64,000 nucleotides of DNA from Klebsiella spallanzanii (GCF_902158555.1 NZ_CABGGS010000046.1:1-64000), one strand, 5' to 3'. Positions 34,085 through 44,173 are shown, counted from the stretch's first letter. Translations and numbers: made by a program. Notes: generated from the letters alone by a model not told the origin.

Positions 34085-34858
34085 GTGGAGAAGGCTATCA
34101 TTCCGCCGGAAAAGAAACCCTACCAGGAAATTGGTGATGATTTACGCGCACAGATTGCGCAGGGGCGCTATCCCATCGGGTCGCGCCTGCCGCCGGAACG
34201 CAATATCGCCGAGACCTACGGTGTGAGCCGGACCATCGTGCGTGAAGCGCTGCTGATGCTGGAGCTGCAGGGGACTGTCGATATTCGCCAGGGATCCGGG
34301 GTGTACGTTATGCGCATCCCGCACGAGGACGATAGTGAGGAAGAGCAGATGCTGAGCAGCGACGTTGGGCCGTTCGAAATTCTGCAGGCCCGCCAGTTGC
34401 TGGAGAGCAATATCGCCGCCTTTGCCGCAAAAATGGCTACCCGCGCCGATATTGATAATCTGAAGCGTATTATTGAACAGGAGCAGCGGGCTATTGCCGC
34501 CAACGATACCAGCCAGGATAACGCCCGGTTGTTTCACCTGGTGCTGGCCGGGGCAACGCAAAATCAGATGCTGCTGGCGACGGTCGAGCGCATCTGGCTG
34601 CAGATGGACAGCAGCCCGCTGTGGCAGCAGTTCAACGTGCATATTGCCAGTCGGGCGTATCGTCTGAAGTGGCTCGGCGACCGGCAAACGCTCCTCGCCG
34701 CCCTGCGCCGCCGCGACGTAATGGGGGCCTGGCAGGCGATGTGGCAGCATCTCGAAAATGTGAAAAACAGCCTGCTGGAGCTGTCCGATGAAGACGCGCC
34801 GGACTTTGACGGCTATCTATTTGAATCAGTTCCTATTTTTCAGGGGAAGCTGGTGTGA
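34085..34858 (+). CDS. GntR-family (FadR subfamily) regulator, UxuR/ExuR-like
   Basis: 257 residues starting at GTG 34085 (AGGTGA upstream). The N-terminal winged helix holds RLPPERNIAETYGVSRTIVREAL split over residues 38-60; the C-terminal all-helical FCD domain has GPFEILQARQLLESNIAAFAA and AMWQHLENVK, closely like E. coli ExuR and UxuR, which regulate hexuronate genes. Here it sits 68 bases after the GH1 gene rather than with hexuronate genes, and UxuR-like boxes stand before the EIIC gene, so it may regulate this beta-glucoside operon. Its stop overlaps the next start by 4 bases (GTGA). Confidence 0.87.
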   Translation: MEKAIIPPEKKPYQEIGDDLRAQIAQGRYPIGSRLPPERNIAETYGVSRTIVREALLMLELQGTVDIRQGSGVYVMRIPHEDDSEEEQMLSSDVGPFEILQARQLLESNIAAFAAKMATRADIDNLKRIIEQEQRAIAANDTSQDNARLFHLVLAGATQNQMLLATVERIWLQMDSSPLWQQFNVHIASRAYRLKWLGDRQTLLAALRRRDVMGAWQAMWQHLENVKNSLLELSDEDAPDFDGYLFESVPIFQGKLV

Positions 34859-35334
34859 TTATTCAGCCGCTCTACGCCGCGCCGCAGCACGCTTCAAAGG
34901 TGACAGAATGGCTATGGCAGGCGTTTGGCGGCGACGCGTTACCGCAGGCGTTCTTCGCCAGTATTGTTGAACATAGCCAGACGGCGGGGGCGCTTCCGGT
35001 GACCTTCATTGCCGTTGAGAATGAAACGCTGCTGGGAACCGTTGGCCTGTGGCGCTGCGATTTAATCAGCCGTCAGGACTTGTATCCGTGGATGGCGGCG
35101 CTCTACGTTGCGCCAGAAGCGCGGGGGAAGGGGTTGGCAGGAAAACTACAGCAGCACGTTATCGAATATGCCCGGACGCTAGGTTATTGCGAGCTGTTTC
35201 TCTACTCCGCTTGTCGCGATTTTTATGAGCGTTACGGCTGGCAGTATATCGGCGAAGGCCTGGATTACCCGGCCACCGCCGTCAGTTTATACCGCTACGA
35301 TTTATCGCCATCGAGGGGGGCGATCACCGAGTGA
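34855..35334 (+). CDS. GNAT-family N-acetyltransferase
   Basis: 159-residue GNAT protein. The acetyl-CoA loop is visible as APEARGKGLAGKL, preceded by the strand MAALYVA and followed by FLYSACRDFYERYGW. It starts at GTG 34855, overlapping the GntR stop (GTGA), with AGGGGA upstream, so it is translationally coupled. Substrate unknown. The last 40 bases run antisense to the end of convergent galR. Confidence 0.85.
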   Translation: MIIQPLYAAPQHASKVTEWLWQAFGGDALPQAFFASIVEHSQTAGALPVTFIAVENETLLGTVGLWRCDLISRQDLYPWMAALYVAPEARGKGLAGKLQQHVIEYARTLGYCELFLYSACRDFYERYGWQYIGEGLDYPATAVSLYRYDLSPSRGAITE

Positions 35335-36311
35335 CGGCGGACCAGCGTCGGGCTGAAAAGGTGGGTTATTTCGGGCGCAGGGCGGTGTTCCGCCAGCGCT
35401 AACGCCAGCTCGGCGGCCTGAGTCGCCATGGTCACAATCGGATAGCGTACGGTGGTCAGGCGCGGGCGCACGTAGCGTGAAATCAGCACATCATCAAAGC
35501 CGATCAGCGAAATCTCGCGCGGCACATCAATACCGTTATCGTTTAGTACGCCCATCGCACCGGCGGCCATTGAGTCGTTATAGCAGGCAACAGCGGTAAA
35601 GTTTCTTCCGCGCCCGAGTAGCTCGGTCATCGCCTGTTCCCCGCCGCTCTCATCGGGCTCGGCAAAGGTTACCAGCCGATCGTTGCATGGCAGATTGCTC
35701 TCTTTTAACGCTGCGTAATAACCCTGCAGGCGGTCTTCGGCATCGGAAATAACGTGGTTTGAGCAGAGATAGCCAATACGCGTGTGCCCTTGCTGAATCA
35801 GATGGCGAGTCGCCAGCCATGCGCCGTAGCGGTCATCCAGCGCCACGCAGCGCTGCTCGAAGCCCGGCAGGATGCGGTTAATCAATACCATGCCGGGGAT
35901 TTGCTTCATCAGCGAGGCCAGTTCGTCATCGGGGATGATTTTTGCGTGGACCACCAGAGCGGCGCAGCGGTGGCGAATCAGCTGTTCAATCGCCTGACGC
36001 TCTTTATGAATGCTGTGATAACCGTTGCCGATCAGCAAAAAATTGCCAGTATTGTAGGCTACCTGCTCGACGGCTTTGACCATTGCACCGAAGAACGGGT
36101 CAGAGACATCGCCCACCACCAGGCCGACGGTTTCCGTTGATTGTTGCGCCAGCGCGCGGGCGTTGGCGTTGGGATGATAATTTAGCGCTTCCATCGCCTC
36201 ACCCACCGACTGGCGCGAGGCTTCGCTGGCTTTCGGGGAATTGTTAATAACGCGAGAAACGGTAGCGACGGAAACTCCTGCGAGTCGGGCTACATCCTTA
36301 ATTGTCGCCAT
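35295..36311 (-). CDS. galR: GalR, galactose repressor
   Basis: 338-residue LacI-family repressor nearly identical in its N-terminal 28 residues to E. coli GalR (MATIKDVARLAGVSVATVSR). It represses galactose transport and breakdown genes and itself; galactose is the inducer. A GalR box lies 18 bases upstream of the start. The C-terminus differs from E. coli and is slightly shorter. Backbone position next to omrA/omrB and aas, as in E. coli. Confidence 0.95.
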   Translation of the reverse strand: MATIKDVARLAGVSVATVSRVINNSPKASEASRQSVGEAMEALNYHPNANARALAQQSTETVGLVVGDVSDPFFGAMVKAVEQVAYNTGNFLLIGNGYHSIHKERQAIEQLIRHRCAALVVHAKIIPDDELASLMKQIPGMVLINRILPGFEQRCVALDDRYGAWLATRHLIQQGHTRIGYLCSNHVISDAEDRLQGYYAALKESNLPCNDRLVTFAEPDESGGEQAMTELLGRGRNFTAVACYNDSMAAGAMGVLNDNGIDVPREISLIGFDDVLISRYVRPRLTTVRYPIVTMATQAAELALALAEHRPAPEITHLFSPTLVRRHSVIAPLDGDKS

Positions 36312-36328
36312 ACCATGCCTTTTTTAGG

Positions 36329-36340
36329 GTAAGCGTTTAC
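36329..36340 (-). promoter_or_regulatory. GalR/GalS operator at the galR promoter
   Basis: GTAAGCGTTTAC, fitting the core of GTGTAANCGNTTACAC, directly upstream of galR. It suggests autoregulation. Confidence 0.75.
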
Positions 36341-36560
36341 ATACTGTTTATGTTACGGGAAAGTGCGGCAGATTCAAGGTCGGGCGACCTTGGGTTGACG
36401 CAATTGTGATACAGATTAGCCTTGTGGGTGAAATAGTTACCCACAGGCAACCCGTGAATGATTCCGGGAATGGATAATTCACACCTTTGCTTACACTTTG
36501 CGATTAGCTGTTGCGAATGTTCGCTGGTTTACCCATTCAATGCATTGATATTCTGGCTAT

Positions 36561-36642
36561 CCCAGAGGTATTGATAGGTGGAGTCGACTTCAGGTTGACC
36601 ACTCTAATTACACCAGCCTGCGCAGATGCGCAGGTTTTTTTT
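36561..36642 (+). ncRNA. omrB: OmrB small regulatory RNA
   Basis: 82-base Hfq-dependent sRNA induced by EnvZ/OmpR that represses outer-membrane protein and curli regulator mRNAs (ompT, cirA, csgD and others in E. coli). The 5' seed CCCAGAGGTATTGATAGGTG is that of OmrB and the 3' end is the terminator CCTGCGC-AGAT-GCGCAGG plus T run. TATTCT at 36549-36554 is a fitting -10. The place between galR and aas is the same as in E. coli. Confidence 0.95.
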
Positions 36643-36760
36643 TGCCCATCGTTAGCCATTGTTACAGTTACCGAAAATAGCAATAACTGGTTGCACTTAG
36701 GCTCATTCCCTTGCGTTTTATGGCTGGTAGCGGCGGGTGAAAAAACGAGACAATCAGGAT

Positions 36761-36848
36761 CCCAGAGGTATTGATTGGTGAGTTTCTTAAGTACGCTCTT
36801 CGTACTGATTATCTTGCACCGACCTGCGCGGATGCGCAGGTTTTTTTT
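36761..36848 (+). ncRNA. omrA: OmrA small regulatory RNA
   Basis: 88-base sRNA paralogous to OmrB. It shares the 5' seed CCCAGAGGTATTGATTGGTG and the terminator CCTGCGC-GGAT-GCGCAGG plus eight T, with a different middle part containing the hairpin GTACGCTCTTCGTAC. OmpR-controlled in E. coli, acting on outer-membrane targets. Ends 86 bases before aas. Confidence 0.95.
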
Positions 36849-36934
36849 GCTCTGAATTCCGCCCTCCATACTGCATTTCCCGCGCCTTCTCGTGTAACCT
36901 GCTTTGACTGATTAACCGGTCAAACGGAGTTGTT

Positions 36935-39094
36935 ATGCTTTTGGGATTTTTTAGACTGCTTTTCAAAGGATTGTACCGGGTAAAGCTAACCGGTGACACG
37001 CAGGCACTGTACCAGCAAAAGGTACTGATTACGCCAAACCATGTCTCATTTATTGATGGCGTACTGCTGGCGCTCTTCTTGCCGGTGCGTCCTGTCTTTG
37101 CGGTGTACTCCTCGATTACCGATCGCTGGTTTATGCGCGCGCTAAAGCCGATTATTGATTTTGTCCCGCTGGATCCAACCAAACCGATGTCGATTAAGCA
37201 TCTGGTACGCCTGATTGAGCAGGGGCGTCCGGTAGTGATTTTCCCGGAAGGGCGAATTACGGTGAGCGGTTCGCTGATGAAAATTTATGACGGCGCGGCC
37301 TTTGTGGCGGCGAAGTCGCAGGCGACCATTGTACCGCTGCGAATCGAAGGCGCAGAACTCACGCCCTTTAGCCGCCTGAAGGGGCTGGTCAAGCGCCGCC
37401 TGTTCCCGCGTATTCAGCTGCATGTGCTGCCGCCGACGCTTCTGGCGATGCCGGATGCGCCGCGCGCCCGCGACCGGCGTAAAATTGCCGGTGAAATGCT
37501 GCATCAAATTATGATGGAAGCGCGGATGGCGGTACGTCCCCGTGAAACGCTGTATGAGGCGCTGCTGGCGGCCCAGAACCGCTTCGGCGCGGGCAAAAAC
37601 TGCGTGGAAGATATCAATTTTCAGCCGGATACCTACCGTAAGCTGCTGACCAAAACCCTGTTTGTGGCGCGTATTCTGGAAAAATACAGCGCCCAGGGCG
37701 AGAAAATCGGCCTGATGCTGCCGAATGCCGGGATCAGCGCGGCGGTGATTTTTGGCGCGATTGCCCGCGGGCGGATCCCGGCGATGATGAACTATACCGC
37801 CGGGGTCAAAGGTCTGAGCAGCGCCATTACCGCCGCAGAAATCAAAACCATATTTACCTCTCGTACCTTCCTGGATAAAGGTAAACTCTGGCATCTGCCG
37901 GAGCAATTGACCCAGGTGCGCTGGGTGTTTCTCGAAGATTTAAAAGGCGACGTCACCGCTGCCGATAAGCTGTGGATCTTTGGTCATTTGCTGATGCCGA
38001 AGCTGGCGCAGGTTAAACAACAGCCGGAAGATGCGGCGATGATCCTGTTTACCTCTGGCTCGGAAGGCAACCCGAAAGGCGTAGTACATAGCCATAAAAG
38101 CCTGTTGGCTAACGTCGAGCAGATTAAAACCATCGCTGACTTTACCGCCAATGACCGCTTTATGTCGGCGCTGCCGCTGTTTCACTCCTTTGGTCTGACG
38201 GTCGGCCTGCTGACGCCATTGTTTACCGGTGCAGAAGTCTTTCTCTATCCCAGCCCGCTGCATTATCGCGTGGTGCCGGAGCTGGTGTATGACCGTAACT
38301 GTACCGTGCTGTTCGGTACTTCAACCTTCCTTGCCAACTACGCTCGCTTCGCCAATCCGTATGACTTTTATCGCTTGCGTTACGTTGTCGCCGGGGCGGA
38401 GAAGCTGCAGGAGAGTACAAAGCAAATCTGGCAGGACAAGTTTGGTCTGCGCATTCTTGAAGGCTACGGCGTCACCGAATGCGCGCCGGTGGTCTCCATT
38501 AACGTCCCCATGGCGGCGAAAGTGGGCACCGTTGGCCGCATTCTGCCGGGGATGGACGCTCGTCTGCTGGCAATGCCCGGAATTGAAGAAGGGGGCCGCT
38601 TGCAGCTGAAAGGGCCGAATATCATGAACGGCTATCTGCGAGTGGAAAATCCCGGCGTACTGGAAGCGCCATCGGCTGAAAATCAGCACGGTGAAGTGGG
38701 AATCGGCTGGTATGACACCGGGGATATTGTCACCTTTGACGAGCAGGGCTATGTGCGGATTCAGGGCCGCGCGAAGCGTTTTGCCAAAATCGCCGGTGAG
38801 ATGGTGTCACTGGAGATGGTTGAGCAGGTGGCGCTGGCGGTTTCCCCGGACAAAATGCACGCCACGGCCATTAAACAGGATGCCAGCAAAGGTGAGGCGC
38901 TGGTGCTGTTTACTACCGATAATGAACTGAATCGTGAAAAACTGCTGCGCTATGCCCGTGAGCATGGCGTACCGGAGCTGGCGGTACCGCGCGACATTCG
39001 CTGGCTGAAGCAGCTCCCTCTGCTGGGCAGCGGCAAGCCGGATTTTGTCACCCTTAAAGGCATGGTTGAACAGACGGAATATTCGCATGAGTGA
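36935..39094 (+). CDS. aas: Aas, 2-acyl-GPE acyltransferase / acyl-ACP synthetase
   Basis: 719-residue bifunctional inner-membrane enzyme that re-acylates lysophosphatidylethanolamine. The N-terminal PlsC-type acyltransferase has H-x4-D (NHVSFID) and FPEGR (about residues 36 and 108); the rest is an AMP-binding acyl-ACP synthetase with [13 protein letters not shown] and WYDTGD. GGAG precedes the ATG. It overlaps lplT by 8 bases, coupling substrate flipping and repair. Confidence 0.95.
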   Translation: MLLGFFRLLFKGLYRVKLTGDTQALYQQKVLITPNHVSFIDGVLLALFLPVRPVFAVYSSITDRWFMRALKPIIDFVPLDPTKPMSIKHLVRLIEQGRPVVIFPEGRITVSGSLMKIYDGAAFVAAKSQATIVPLRIEGAELTPFSRLKGLVKRRLFPRIQLHVLPPTLLAMPDAPRARDRRKIAGEMLHQIMMEARMAVRPRETLYEALLAAQNRFGAGKNCVEDINFQPDTYRKLLTKTLFVARILEKYSAQGEKIGLMLPNAGISAAVIFGAIARGRIPAMMNYTAGVKGLSSAITAAEIKTIFTSRTFLDKGKLWHLPEQLTQVRWVFLEDLKGDVTAADKLWIFGHLLMPKLAQVKQQPEDAAMILFTSGSEGNPKGVVHSHKSLLANVEQIKTIADFTANDRFMSALPLFHSFGLTVGLLTPLFTGAEVFLYPSPLHYRVVPELVYDRNCTVLFGTSTFLANYARFANPYDFYRLRYVVAGAEKLQESTKQIWQDKFGLRILEGYGVTECAPVVSINVPMAAKVGTVGRILPGMDARLLAMPGIEEGGRLQLKGPNIMNGYLRVENPGVLEAPSAENQHGEVGIGWYDTGDIVTFDEQGYVRIQGRAKRFAKIAGEMVSLEMVEQVALAVSPDKMHATAIKQDASKGEALVLFTTDNELNREKLLRYAREHGVPELAVPRDIRWLKQLPLLGSGKPDFVTLKGMVEQTEYSHE

Positions 39095-40280
39095 GTCAGT
39101 ACACACTAACAATTCGCTGTACTCGAAAGGGATGATGGCGGTTATTTGCGCCCAATTTCTTTCGGCATTTGGCGATAACGCGCTGCTGTTCGCCACTCTG
39201 GCGCTGATGAAGCAGCTGTTTTACCCGGAGTGGAGTCAGCCGGTATTGCAGATGCTGTTTGTGGGCGCTTACATTCTTTTCGCGCCATTTGTCGGGCAGT
39301 TTGCCGATAGCTTCGCTAAAGGGCGGGTGATGATGGTCGCTAATGGGCTGAAGCTTATCGGCGCAGGCTGCATCTGCTTCGGCGTGAACCCGTTTATTGG
39401 CTACACGTTAGTGGGCATTGGCGCAGCCGCCTATTCTCCAGCCAAATACGGTATCCTCGGCGAGCTGACGACCGGTGATAAGTTAGTGAAAGCTAACGGC
39501 TTGATGGAGTCTTCAACCATTGCGGCGATACTGCTTGGCTCAATGGCTGGCGGTGTTCTGGCTGATTGGCATGTTGTTGCGGCGCTCAGCGTCTGCGCGG
39601 TGGTGTATGCCGGAGCGGTGGTAGCCAACCTGTGGATCCCGAAGCTGCCCGCGGCGCGTCCGGGGCAGTCATGGCGCTTTAAGCCGATGACTCACAGTTT
39701 CTTTAGCGCCTGCACCACGCTCTGGCGTAACGGTGAGACCCGCTTTTCGTTAGTCGGTACGAGCCTGTTCTGGGGAGCGGGCGTGACGCTGCGTTTTCTG
39801 TTGGTGCTGTGGGTGCCGGTGGCGCTGGGCATTACCAGTAACGCCATGCCGACCTATCTTAACGCCATGGTGGCGGTGGGGATTGTGTTGGGAGCCGGCG
39901 CGGCGGCGAAGCTGGTCACGCTGGAAACGGTGTCCCGCTGTATGCCAGCCGGGATATTGATTGGCGTGGCGGTTATCTTTTTCGCCATCCAGCAGGCGCT
40001 GCTGCCGGCGTTTGCTCTGCTGCTGCTGCTCGGCGCGTTCGGTGGTTTCTTTATCGTACCGTTGAATGCGCTGCTCCAGGAGCGAGGGAAGCATACGGTT
40101 GGCGCGGGTAACGCTATCGCGGTGCAGAATCTCGGCGAGAACGTGGCGATGCTGCTGATGCTGGGCCTCTATTCGCTAGCGGTGAGCATCGGTATTCCGG
40201 TGGTTGGTGTAGGGATTGGCTTTGGCGCGGTGTTTGCTCTGGCGATCGCCGCCCTGTGGATTTGGGGACGGCGCAAATAA
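39087..40280 (+). CDS. lplT: LplT, lysophospholipid transporter
   Basis: 397-residue, 12-TM major facilitator that flips lysophospholipids to the cytoplasmic leaflet for Aas. The start at 39087 ([10 protein letters not shown]) gives the E. coli length; the longer frame lies inside aas. The motif [12 protein letters not shown] after TM2 fits the MFS loop. Followed by a REP pair. Confidence 0.95.
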   Translation: MSESVHTNNSLYSKGMMAVICAQFLSAFGDNALLFATLALMKQLFYPEWSQPVLQMLFVGAYILFAPFVGQFADSFAKGRVMMVANGLKLIGAGCICFGVNPFIGYTLVGIGAAAYSPAKYGILGELTTGDKLVKANGLMESSTIAAILLGSMAGGVLADWHVVAALSVCAVVYAGAVVANLWIPKLPAARPGQSWRFKPMTHSFFSACTTLWRNGETRFSLVGTSLFWGAGVTLRFLLVLWVPVALGITSNAMPTYLNAMVAVGIVLGAGAAAKLVTLETVSRCMPAGILIGVAVIFFAIQQALLPAFALLLLLGAFGGFFIVPLNALLQERGKHTVGAGNAIAVQNLGENVAMLLMLGLYSLAVSIGIPVVGVGIGFGAVFALAIAALWIWGRRK

Positions 40281-40283
40281 TCT

Positions 40284-40369
40284 CCCGGAGGCGGCGCGTT
40301 GCGCCTGTCCGGGCTACAAAACCGCACGAACGTGTAGCCCGGGTAAGGCGTTTACGCCGCGACCCGGGC
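40284..40369. repeat. REP/BIME pair
   Basis: Two REP units in opposite orientation (about 40284-40317 and 40334-40369) between the 3' ends of lplT and tas, with ends CCCGGAGGCGGCGCG and GTAGCCCGGGTAAGGCG. Confidence 0.85.
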
Positions 40370-40378
40370 TTTCCTGTC

Positions 40379-41419
40379 TTACGGTGCCGGGTAGGTATAA
40401 ACCTGATGCACCGCTTCAATCTCCGCTAATACCTCTTCGCTCAGCTCCAGGTGCAGGCTCTCAACGTTAGTCTTGAGTTGCTCCATGGTCGTTGCCCCGA
40501 GAAGGGTGCTGGCGACAAACGGCTGACGGCGCACGAAGGCCAGCGCCATCTGAGCCGGGTCAATATTGTGACGCTTAGCGATATCGACATAGGCTGCCAC
40601 CGCTTTCTGCGTCTGCTCTCCGCTATAGCGAGTAAAGCGGCTGAACAGCGTATTGCGCGCCCCTGCTGGCTTCGCGCCGTTGAGGTATTTCCCGGTCAGC
40701 GTACCGAACGCCAGACAGGAATAGGCCAGCAGCTCCACGCCCTCGTATTGGCTCACTTCCGCCAGACCCACTTCATAGCTGCGGTTTACCAGACTGTATG
40801 GGTTCTGGATAGTGACAATGCGCGGCAGATCGTGCTTGTCCGCCAGATGGAGATAGCGCATCACGCCAAACGCCGTTTCGTTAGAAACGCCGATATAGCG
40901 AATCTTCCCGGCGCGCTGGAACTCAGCGAGTGCTTCCAGGGTATCCAACAGCGTAACAACCGGCGCGGAATCGGCCCAGGCGTAGCCCAGCTTACCGAAA
41001 CAGTTGGTTGGCCGCTGCGGCCAGTGGACCTGATAGAGGTCGAGATAATCGGTCTGCAGGCGCTTCAGGCTGTCATGCAGCGCCTCGCGGATATTTTTAC
41101 GATCCAGCTTGTGGTTGGGACGGATGCTACTGTCGTTGTTGCGGGCAGGGCCGCTCACTTTGGAGGCGATAACTAGCTTCTCGCGATTGCCGCGCTTAGC
41201 CAGCCAGTTACCGACGTAGGTTTCCGTCAGGCCTTGGGTTTCCGGGCGCGGCGGGACAGGATACATTTCAGCGACATCAATCAGGTTAATGCCCTGACTC
41301 ACAGCGTAATCGAGCTGCTCGTGCGCGTCTGCCTCGCTATTCTGCTCACCAAACGTCATTGTGCCCAGCCCCAGCGTGCTGATTTCAAGAGAACTGTGTG
41401 GGATACGGTGATACTGCAT
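40379..41419 (-). CDS. tas: Tas, NADP-dependent aldo/keto reductase
   Basis: 346-residue aldo/keto reductase; E. coli Tas suppresses tyrosine auxotrophy under starvation. The full tetrad is present: D48 and Y53 (LIDVAEMYP), Lys in IASKVSG and His in YQVHWPQ. Last gene of the mutH-ygdQ-ygdR-tas row on the minus strand. Confidence 0.94.
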   Translation of the reverse strand: MQYHRIPHSSLEISTLGLGTMTFGEQNSEADAHEQLDYAVSQGINLIDVAEMYPVPPRPETQGLTETYVGNWLAKRGNREKLVIASKVSGPARNNDSSIRPNHKLDRKNIREALHDSLKRLQTDYLDLYQVHWPQRPTNCFGKLGYAWADSAPVVTLLDTLEALAEFQRAGKIRYIGVSNETAFGVMRYLHLADKHDLPRIVTIQNPYSLVNRSYEVGLAEVSQYEGVELLAYSCLAFGTLTGKYLNGAKPAGARNTLFSRFTRYSGEQTQKAVAAYVDIAKRHNIDPAQMALAFVRRQPFVASTLLGATTMEQLKTNVESLHLELSEEVLAEIEAVHQVYTYPAP

Positions 41420-41657
41420 AGCCGGCTTCCTTTTTTTATCAACAAGGTCAGGCTTTCCCCGACAAAGGAATATAAAAATGGCAGAGGGGGAGAAAAAGGG
41501 GAAGTAAAAAGATCAAAAAAGCCGGGCCGGCGGAATCTGGCCTGATTTATCCTGGCGGATATATCGGGTTTATCCCGACTCTTTTCTTAATGCTGAAGAA
41601 TGATGAAAAGCGGCCTGACTATGCGATAAATGACTAATCGCCACCAGGCGCAAAGAC

Positions 41658-41876
41658 TTAACGCTTAATAATCTGGGAAACGTCGTCACGGTTAATCTGC
41701 ATTTTATTACCCTGCTGATCTTCGTAACTGATAAGACCGGTGTCGTCGTCTATTGCAGGTTTGCCATCGGTCAGAATCATGCGACCGTCTTTAGTTGCCA
41801 TAACGTAATCGCTGCTGCAACCGGAAACCGAGAACGCCAGTCCTACGGCGGAAATTAATACTGCCCATTTTTTCAT
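41658..41876 (-). CDS. ygdR: YgdR, small lipoprotein (DUF903)
   Basis: 72-residue lipoprotein with signal [19 protein letters not shown] and lipobox Cys20, then an SH3-like YgdI/YgdR domain ([19 protein letters not shown]). The start at 41876 is used; the frame stays open upstream to 42110 but that part lies inside ygdQ. GGGGTGAT precedes the ATG. Function unknown. Confidence 0.93.
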   Translation of the reverse strand: MKKWAVLISAVGLAFSVSGCSSDYVMATKDGRMILTDGKPAIDDDTGLISYEDQQGNKMQINRDDVSQIIKR

Positions 41877-42000
41877 CGTTATCACCCCTATTATGGCCGC
41901 ACCTCGTACCAGTATATTAATAGCCTGATTTGTGAGACATAAAAAGCAGTTAAGTCTTAAAAAAGGATTGCAGCCCGTTTCAGGGCTGCATTTTAGCGGG

Positions 42001-42714
42001 CTACAGCGGATTTTTTTTATTTCGCAGCAGGTTGAGGCTCTCAACCGCAATGGAAAAGAACATGGCGAAATAGATGTAGCCTTTCGGTACGTGCACGTCG
42101 AAACTTTCAAGCATCAGCGTGAAGCCGACGAGGATCAAAAACGACAGCGCCAGCATTTTCACCGAAGGATGGCGATCAACAAAATCGCCTATCGAACGGG
42201 CGGCAACCATCATCACCAGCACAGCGATAACCACTGCCGCCATCATAATGAACAGATGATCTGATAGCCCGACGGCGGTGATCACCGAATCGAGGCTGAA
42301 AATGATATCCAGCAGCATAATCTGCACGATAGCGCCCATAAATGAATGAACGTTAGTTTTCAGCCCTTCTTCTTCCCCTTCAATGGATTCGTGAATCTCT
42401 TTACTTGCTTTCCAGATCAGAAACAGTCCGCCGAGCAGTAAGATCAGATCGCGAAAAGAGATCTCCTGACCAAGCACGGTAAACAATGGATTGGTGAGTT
42501 TAACGACCCACGCAATTGACGCCAGCAGCGCCAGACGCATGATCATCGCACCCATTAGCCCGATGCGGCGGGCGTGCGCCCGTTGCGCAGTGGGCAGTTT
42601 CGCCACAACCAGAGAGAGGAAAATAATATTATCGATCCCGAGCACTATCTCCAGCAGCGTCAGCGTACCAAGCGCCAGCCAGGCGTTAGGATCGGTTACC
42701 CATGCAAATAACAT
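42001..42714 (-). CDS. ygdQ: YgdQ, TerC-family inner-membrane protein
   Basis: 237-residue protein with about seven hydrophobic segments and TerC-family acidic motifs in membrane: [14 protein letters not shown] and [14 protein letters not shown]. Family members are linked to metal export or to folding of exported proteins; the role of YgdQ is not established. Lies between mutH and ygdR, as in E. coli. Confidence 0.92.
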   Translation of the reverse strand: MLFAWVTDPNAWLALGTLTLLEIVLGIDNIIFLSLVVAKLPTAQRAHARRIGLMGAMIMRLALLASIAWVVKLTNPLFTVLGQEISFRDLILLLGGLFLIWKASKEIHESIEGEEEGLKTNVHSFMGAIVQIMLLDIIFSLDSVITAVGLSDHLFIMMAAVVIAVLVMMVAARSIGDFVDRHPSVKMLALSFLILVGFTLMLESFDVHVPKGYIYFAMFFSIAVESLNLLRNKKNPL

Positions 42715-42795
42715 CGTTCAAAGTCCTGCAAAATAGAAAGAAGCAATTATATGCAAGCGTCATGGCAGAACAAAAAATTAATCATCTCCAGGCCG

Positions 42796-43491
42796 TTATT
42801 TCGAGGAGAGAAGGAAATGGCGGGCCAGCAGGGCGGCGGTAAAGTTTTTCTTCAGATAGAAACCACGCGGTAAGGTGAGAATCGGTTCGCCGTGGGCGCC
42901 TACGGCTTCGGTTAGCGCTTTACTGTTTGCCGCTTTCGGACGCAGTTGCAGCACCTCGCCGTGGCGGGCTGTGATGCGCTCAACTTGCCCAAGAACGATC
43001 AGGTCCATTAGCTCTTCCCAATCCATGCGTAGCTGGCGATCTTCTTCTTCGCTGGGGCTCCATAGCAGCGGCGCGCCCACGCGGCGATCGGCAAGTGGAA
43101 TCGTTCGCTCTCCTTCTACCGGTACCCACAGCACGCGCTTGAGCTTATGGCGCACATGGCTGCTCTCCCAGGTGACGCCACTGTTACCGGTCAGAGGCGC
43201 GACGCAGACGAAAGTGGTCTCCAGCGGGCGACCTGAAGAATCAACAGGGATAGTTTTTAGCTCGACGCCAAGGGCGGCGAAATCCTGTTCGGGCTTGCTG
43301 CCTGCGCTGGCGCCGAGCCAGATTTCCAGCAGGATGCCGATCCAGCCTTTATCACGTTTTAAATCACGTGGAATTGGGATTCCAGCAAGCGCGGCCAATT
43401 CACCCAGCGAATAGCCCGCCAGCTGCTGCGCCTGAGCCAGAAGTTGCTCCTGACTTTGCGGTGGCGATAAGAGCGGCGCGACGGTCGACAT
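42796..43491 (-). CDS. mutH: MutH, DNA mismatch-repair endonuclease
   Basis: 231-residue endonuclease that nicks the unmethylated strand at hemimethylated GATC after activation by MutS/MutL. The catalytic triad D70-x6-E77-x-K79 is present ([13 protein letters not shown]), at the numbers of E. coli MutH. Divergent from rppH across the DARS2-like region. Confidence 0.96.
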   Translation of the reverse strand: MSTVAPLLSPPQSQEQLLAQAQQLAGYSLGELAALAGIPIPRDLKRDKGWIGILLEIWLGASAGSKPEQDFAALGVELKTIPVDSSGRPLETTFVCVAPLTGNSGVTWESSHVRHKLKRVLWVPVEGERTIPLADRRVGAPLLWSPSEEEDRQLRMDWEELMDLIVLGQVERITARHGEVLQLRPKAANSKALTEAVGAHGEPILTLPRGFYLKKNFTAALLARHFLLSSK

Positions 43492-43680
43492 AGTGTAAAA
43501 CCTCTGGCTAAAAAATGAGCGGTAATTTCATCCGTTGTGGATAGAGTTTACCTTTTCTTGGGTAAGTATGACAATTTGATGATTCGTATGGGTTTTTTTG
43601 CAGTTTTTTGCCGCCGTAAAAAGAGTCATCCCGGGTTTTCCAGAACTGGTCACCGACAATGAACAGGATCTTACACCATG

Positions 43681-44005
43681 TTATCCACAGAAAAATGGGA
43701 TAACTGGGGAAAAGCCCCACTACTGTTTTCATTTACAGCCTTGACGTGAGAGGAAAATCGAGTTTTTAGACAAAATATGCCCAGTGCGCTTGCGTAATCT
43801 GTGGATAAAACCAACATTGCTCGATCTTTCATCAGTTCCAGGATCGCATATGTGACGATCGTCACGTTACGCTGTGAATTATGAAATTTTAACATGCTAA
43901 CTTAATGAAAATTAGGTCATTATTATCGTGTGTCATTACTACGTTGTTCGGATTACTCCGGGTTTTCCCTGGTTAATTCCGTACTTCTTCACAACTCTAT
44001 CCACA
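43681..44005. other. DARS2-like DnaA-reactivating region
   Basis: The 682-base mutH-rppH spacer has no supported gene. In E. coli this spacer contains DARS2, which regenerates ATP-DnaA and helps time initiation. Here it holds two perfect DnaA boxes, TTATCCACA at 43681-43689 (+) and TGTGGATAA at 43800-43808 (-), plus 8/9 matches at 43873-43881 (TGTGAATTA) and 43997-44005 (CTATCCACA). IHF and Fis sites, known at E. coli DARS2, should be present but I could not place them with confidence. Core borders are approximate. Confidence 0.8.
43851..43866. promoter_or_regulatory. CRP-like palindrome inside the DARS2-like region
   Basis: TGTGA-CGATCG-TCACG, 9/10 to the CRP consensus, within a perfect 14-base palindrome GTGACGATCGTCAC (43852-43865) that also has a GATC at its centre. 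It stands more than 300 bases from both flanking genes, so it is not an obvious promoter site. Confidence 0.6.
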
Positions 44006-44173
44006 GAAAAAGTGAATAAAATCGTCCGGAGAGGGCTTTCGCTGTTTATAACTCCGGGTATTACTGTGAGTTATTCAAATGTTATTCGATCTCATCGCGC
44101 TCACAGAGTGGTTTACCGTTTCCAGCGAGTGTGAAACAATCATTCACATTGAAGCTTATTTTGAGGTAGTCCG

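Noticed and set aside
43508-43895. Two short open frames in the mutH-rppH spacer
   Set aside because: They overlap DnaA boxes, lack credible starts and show no protein-like composition.
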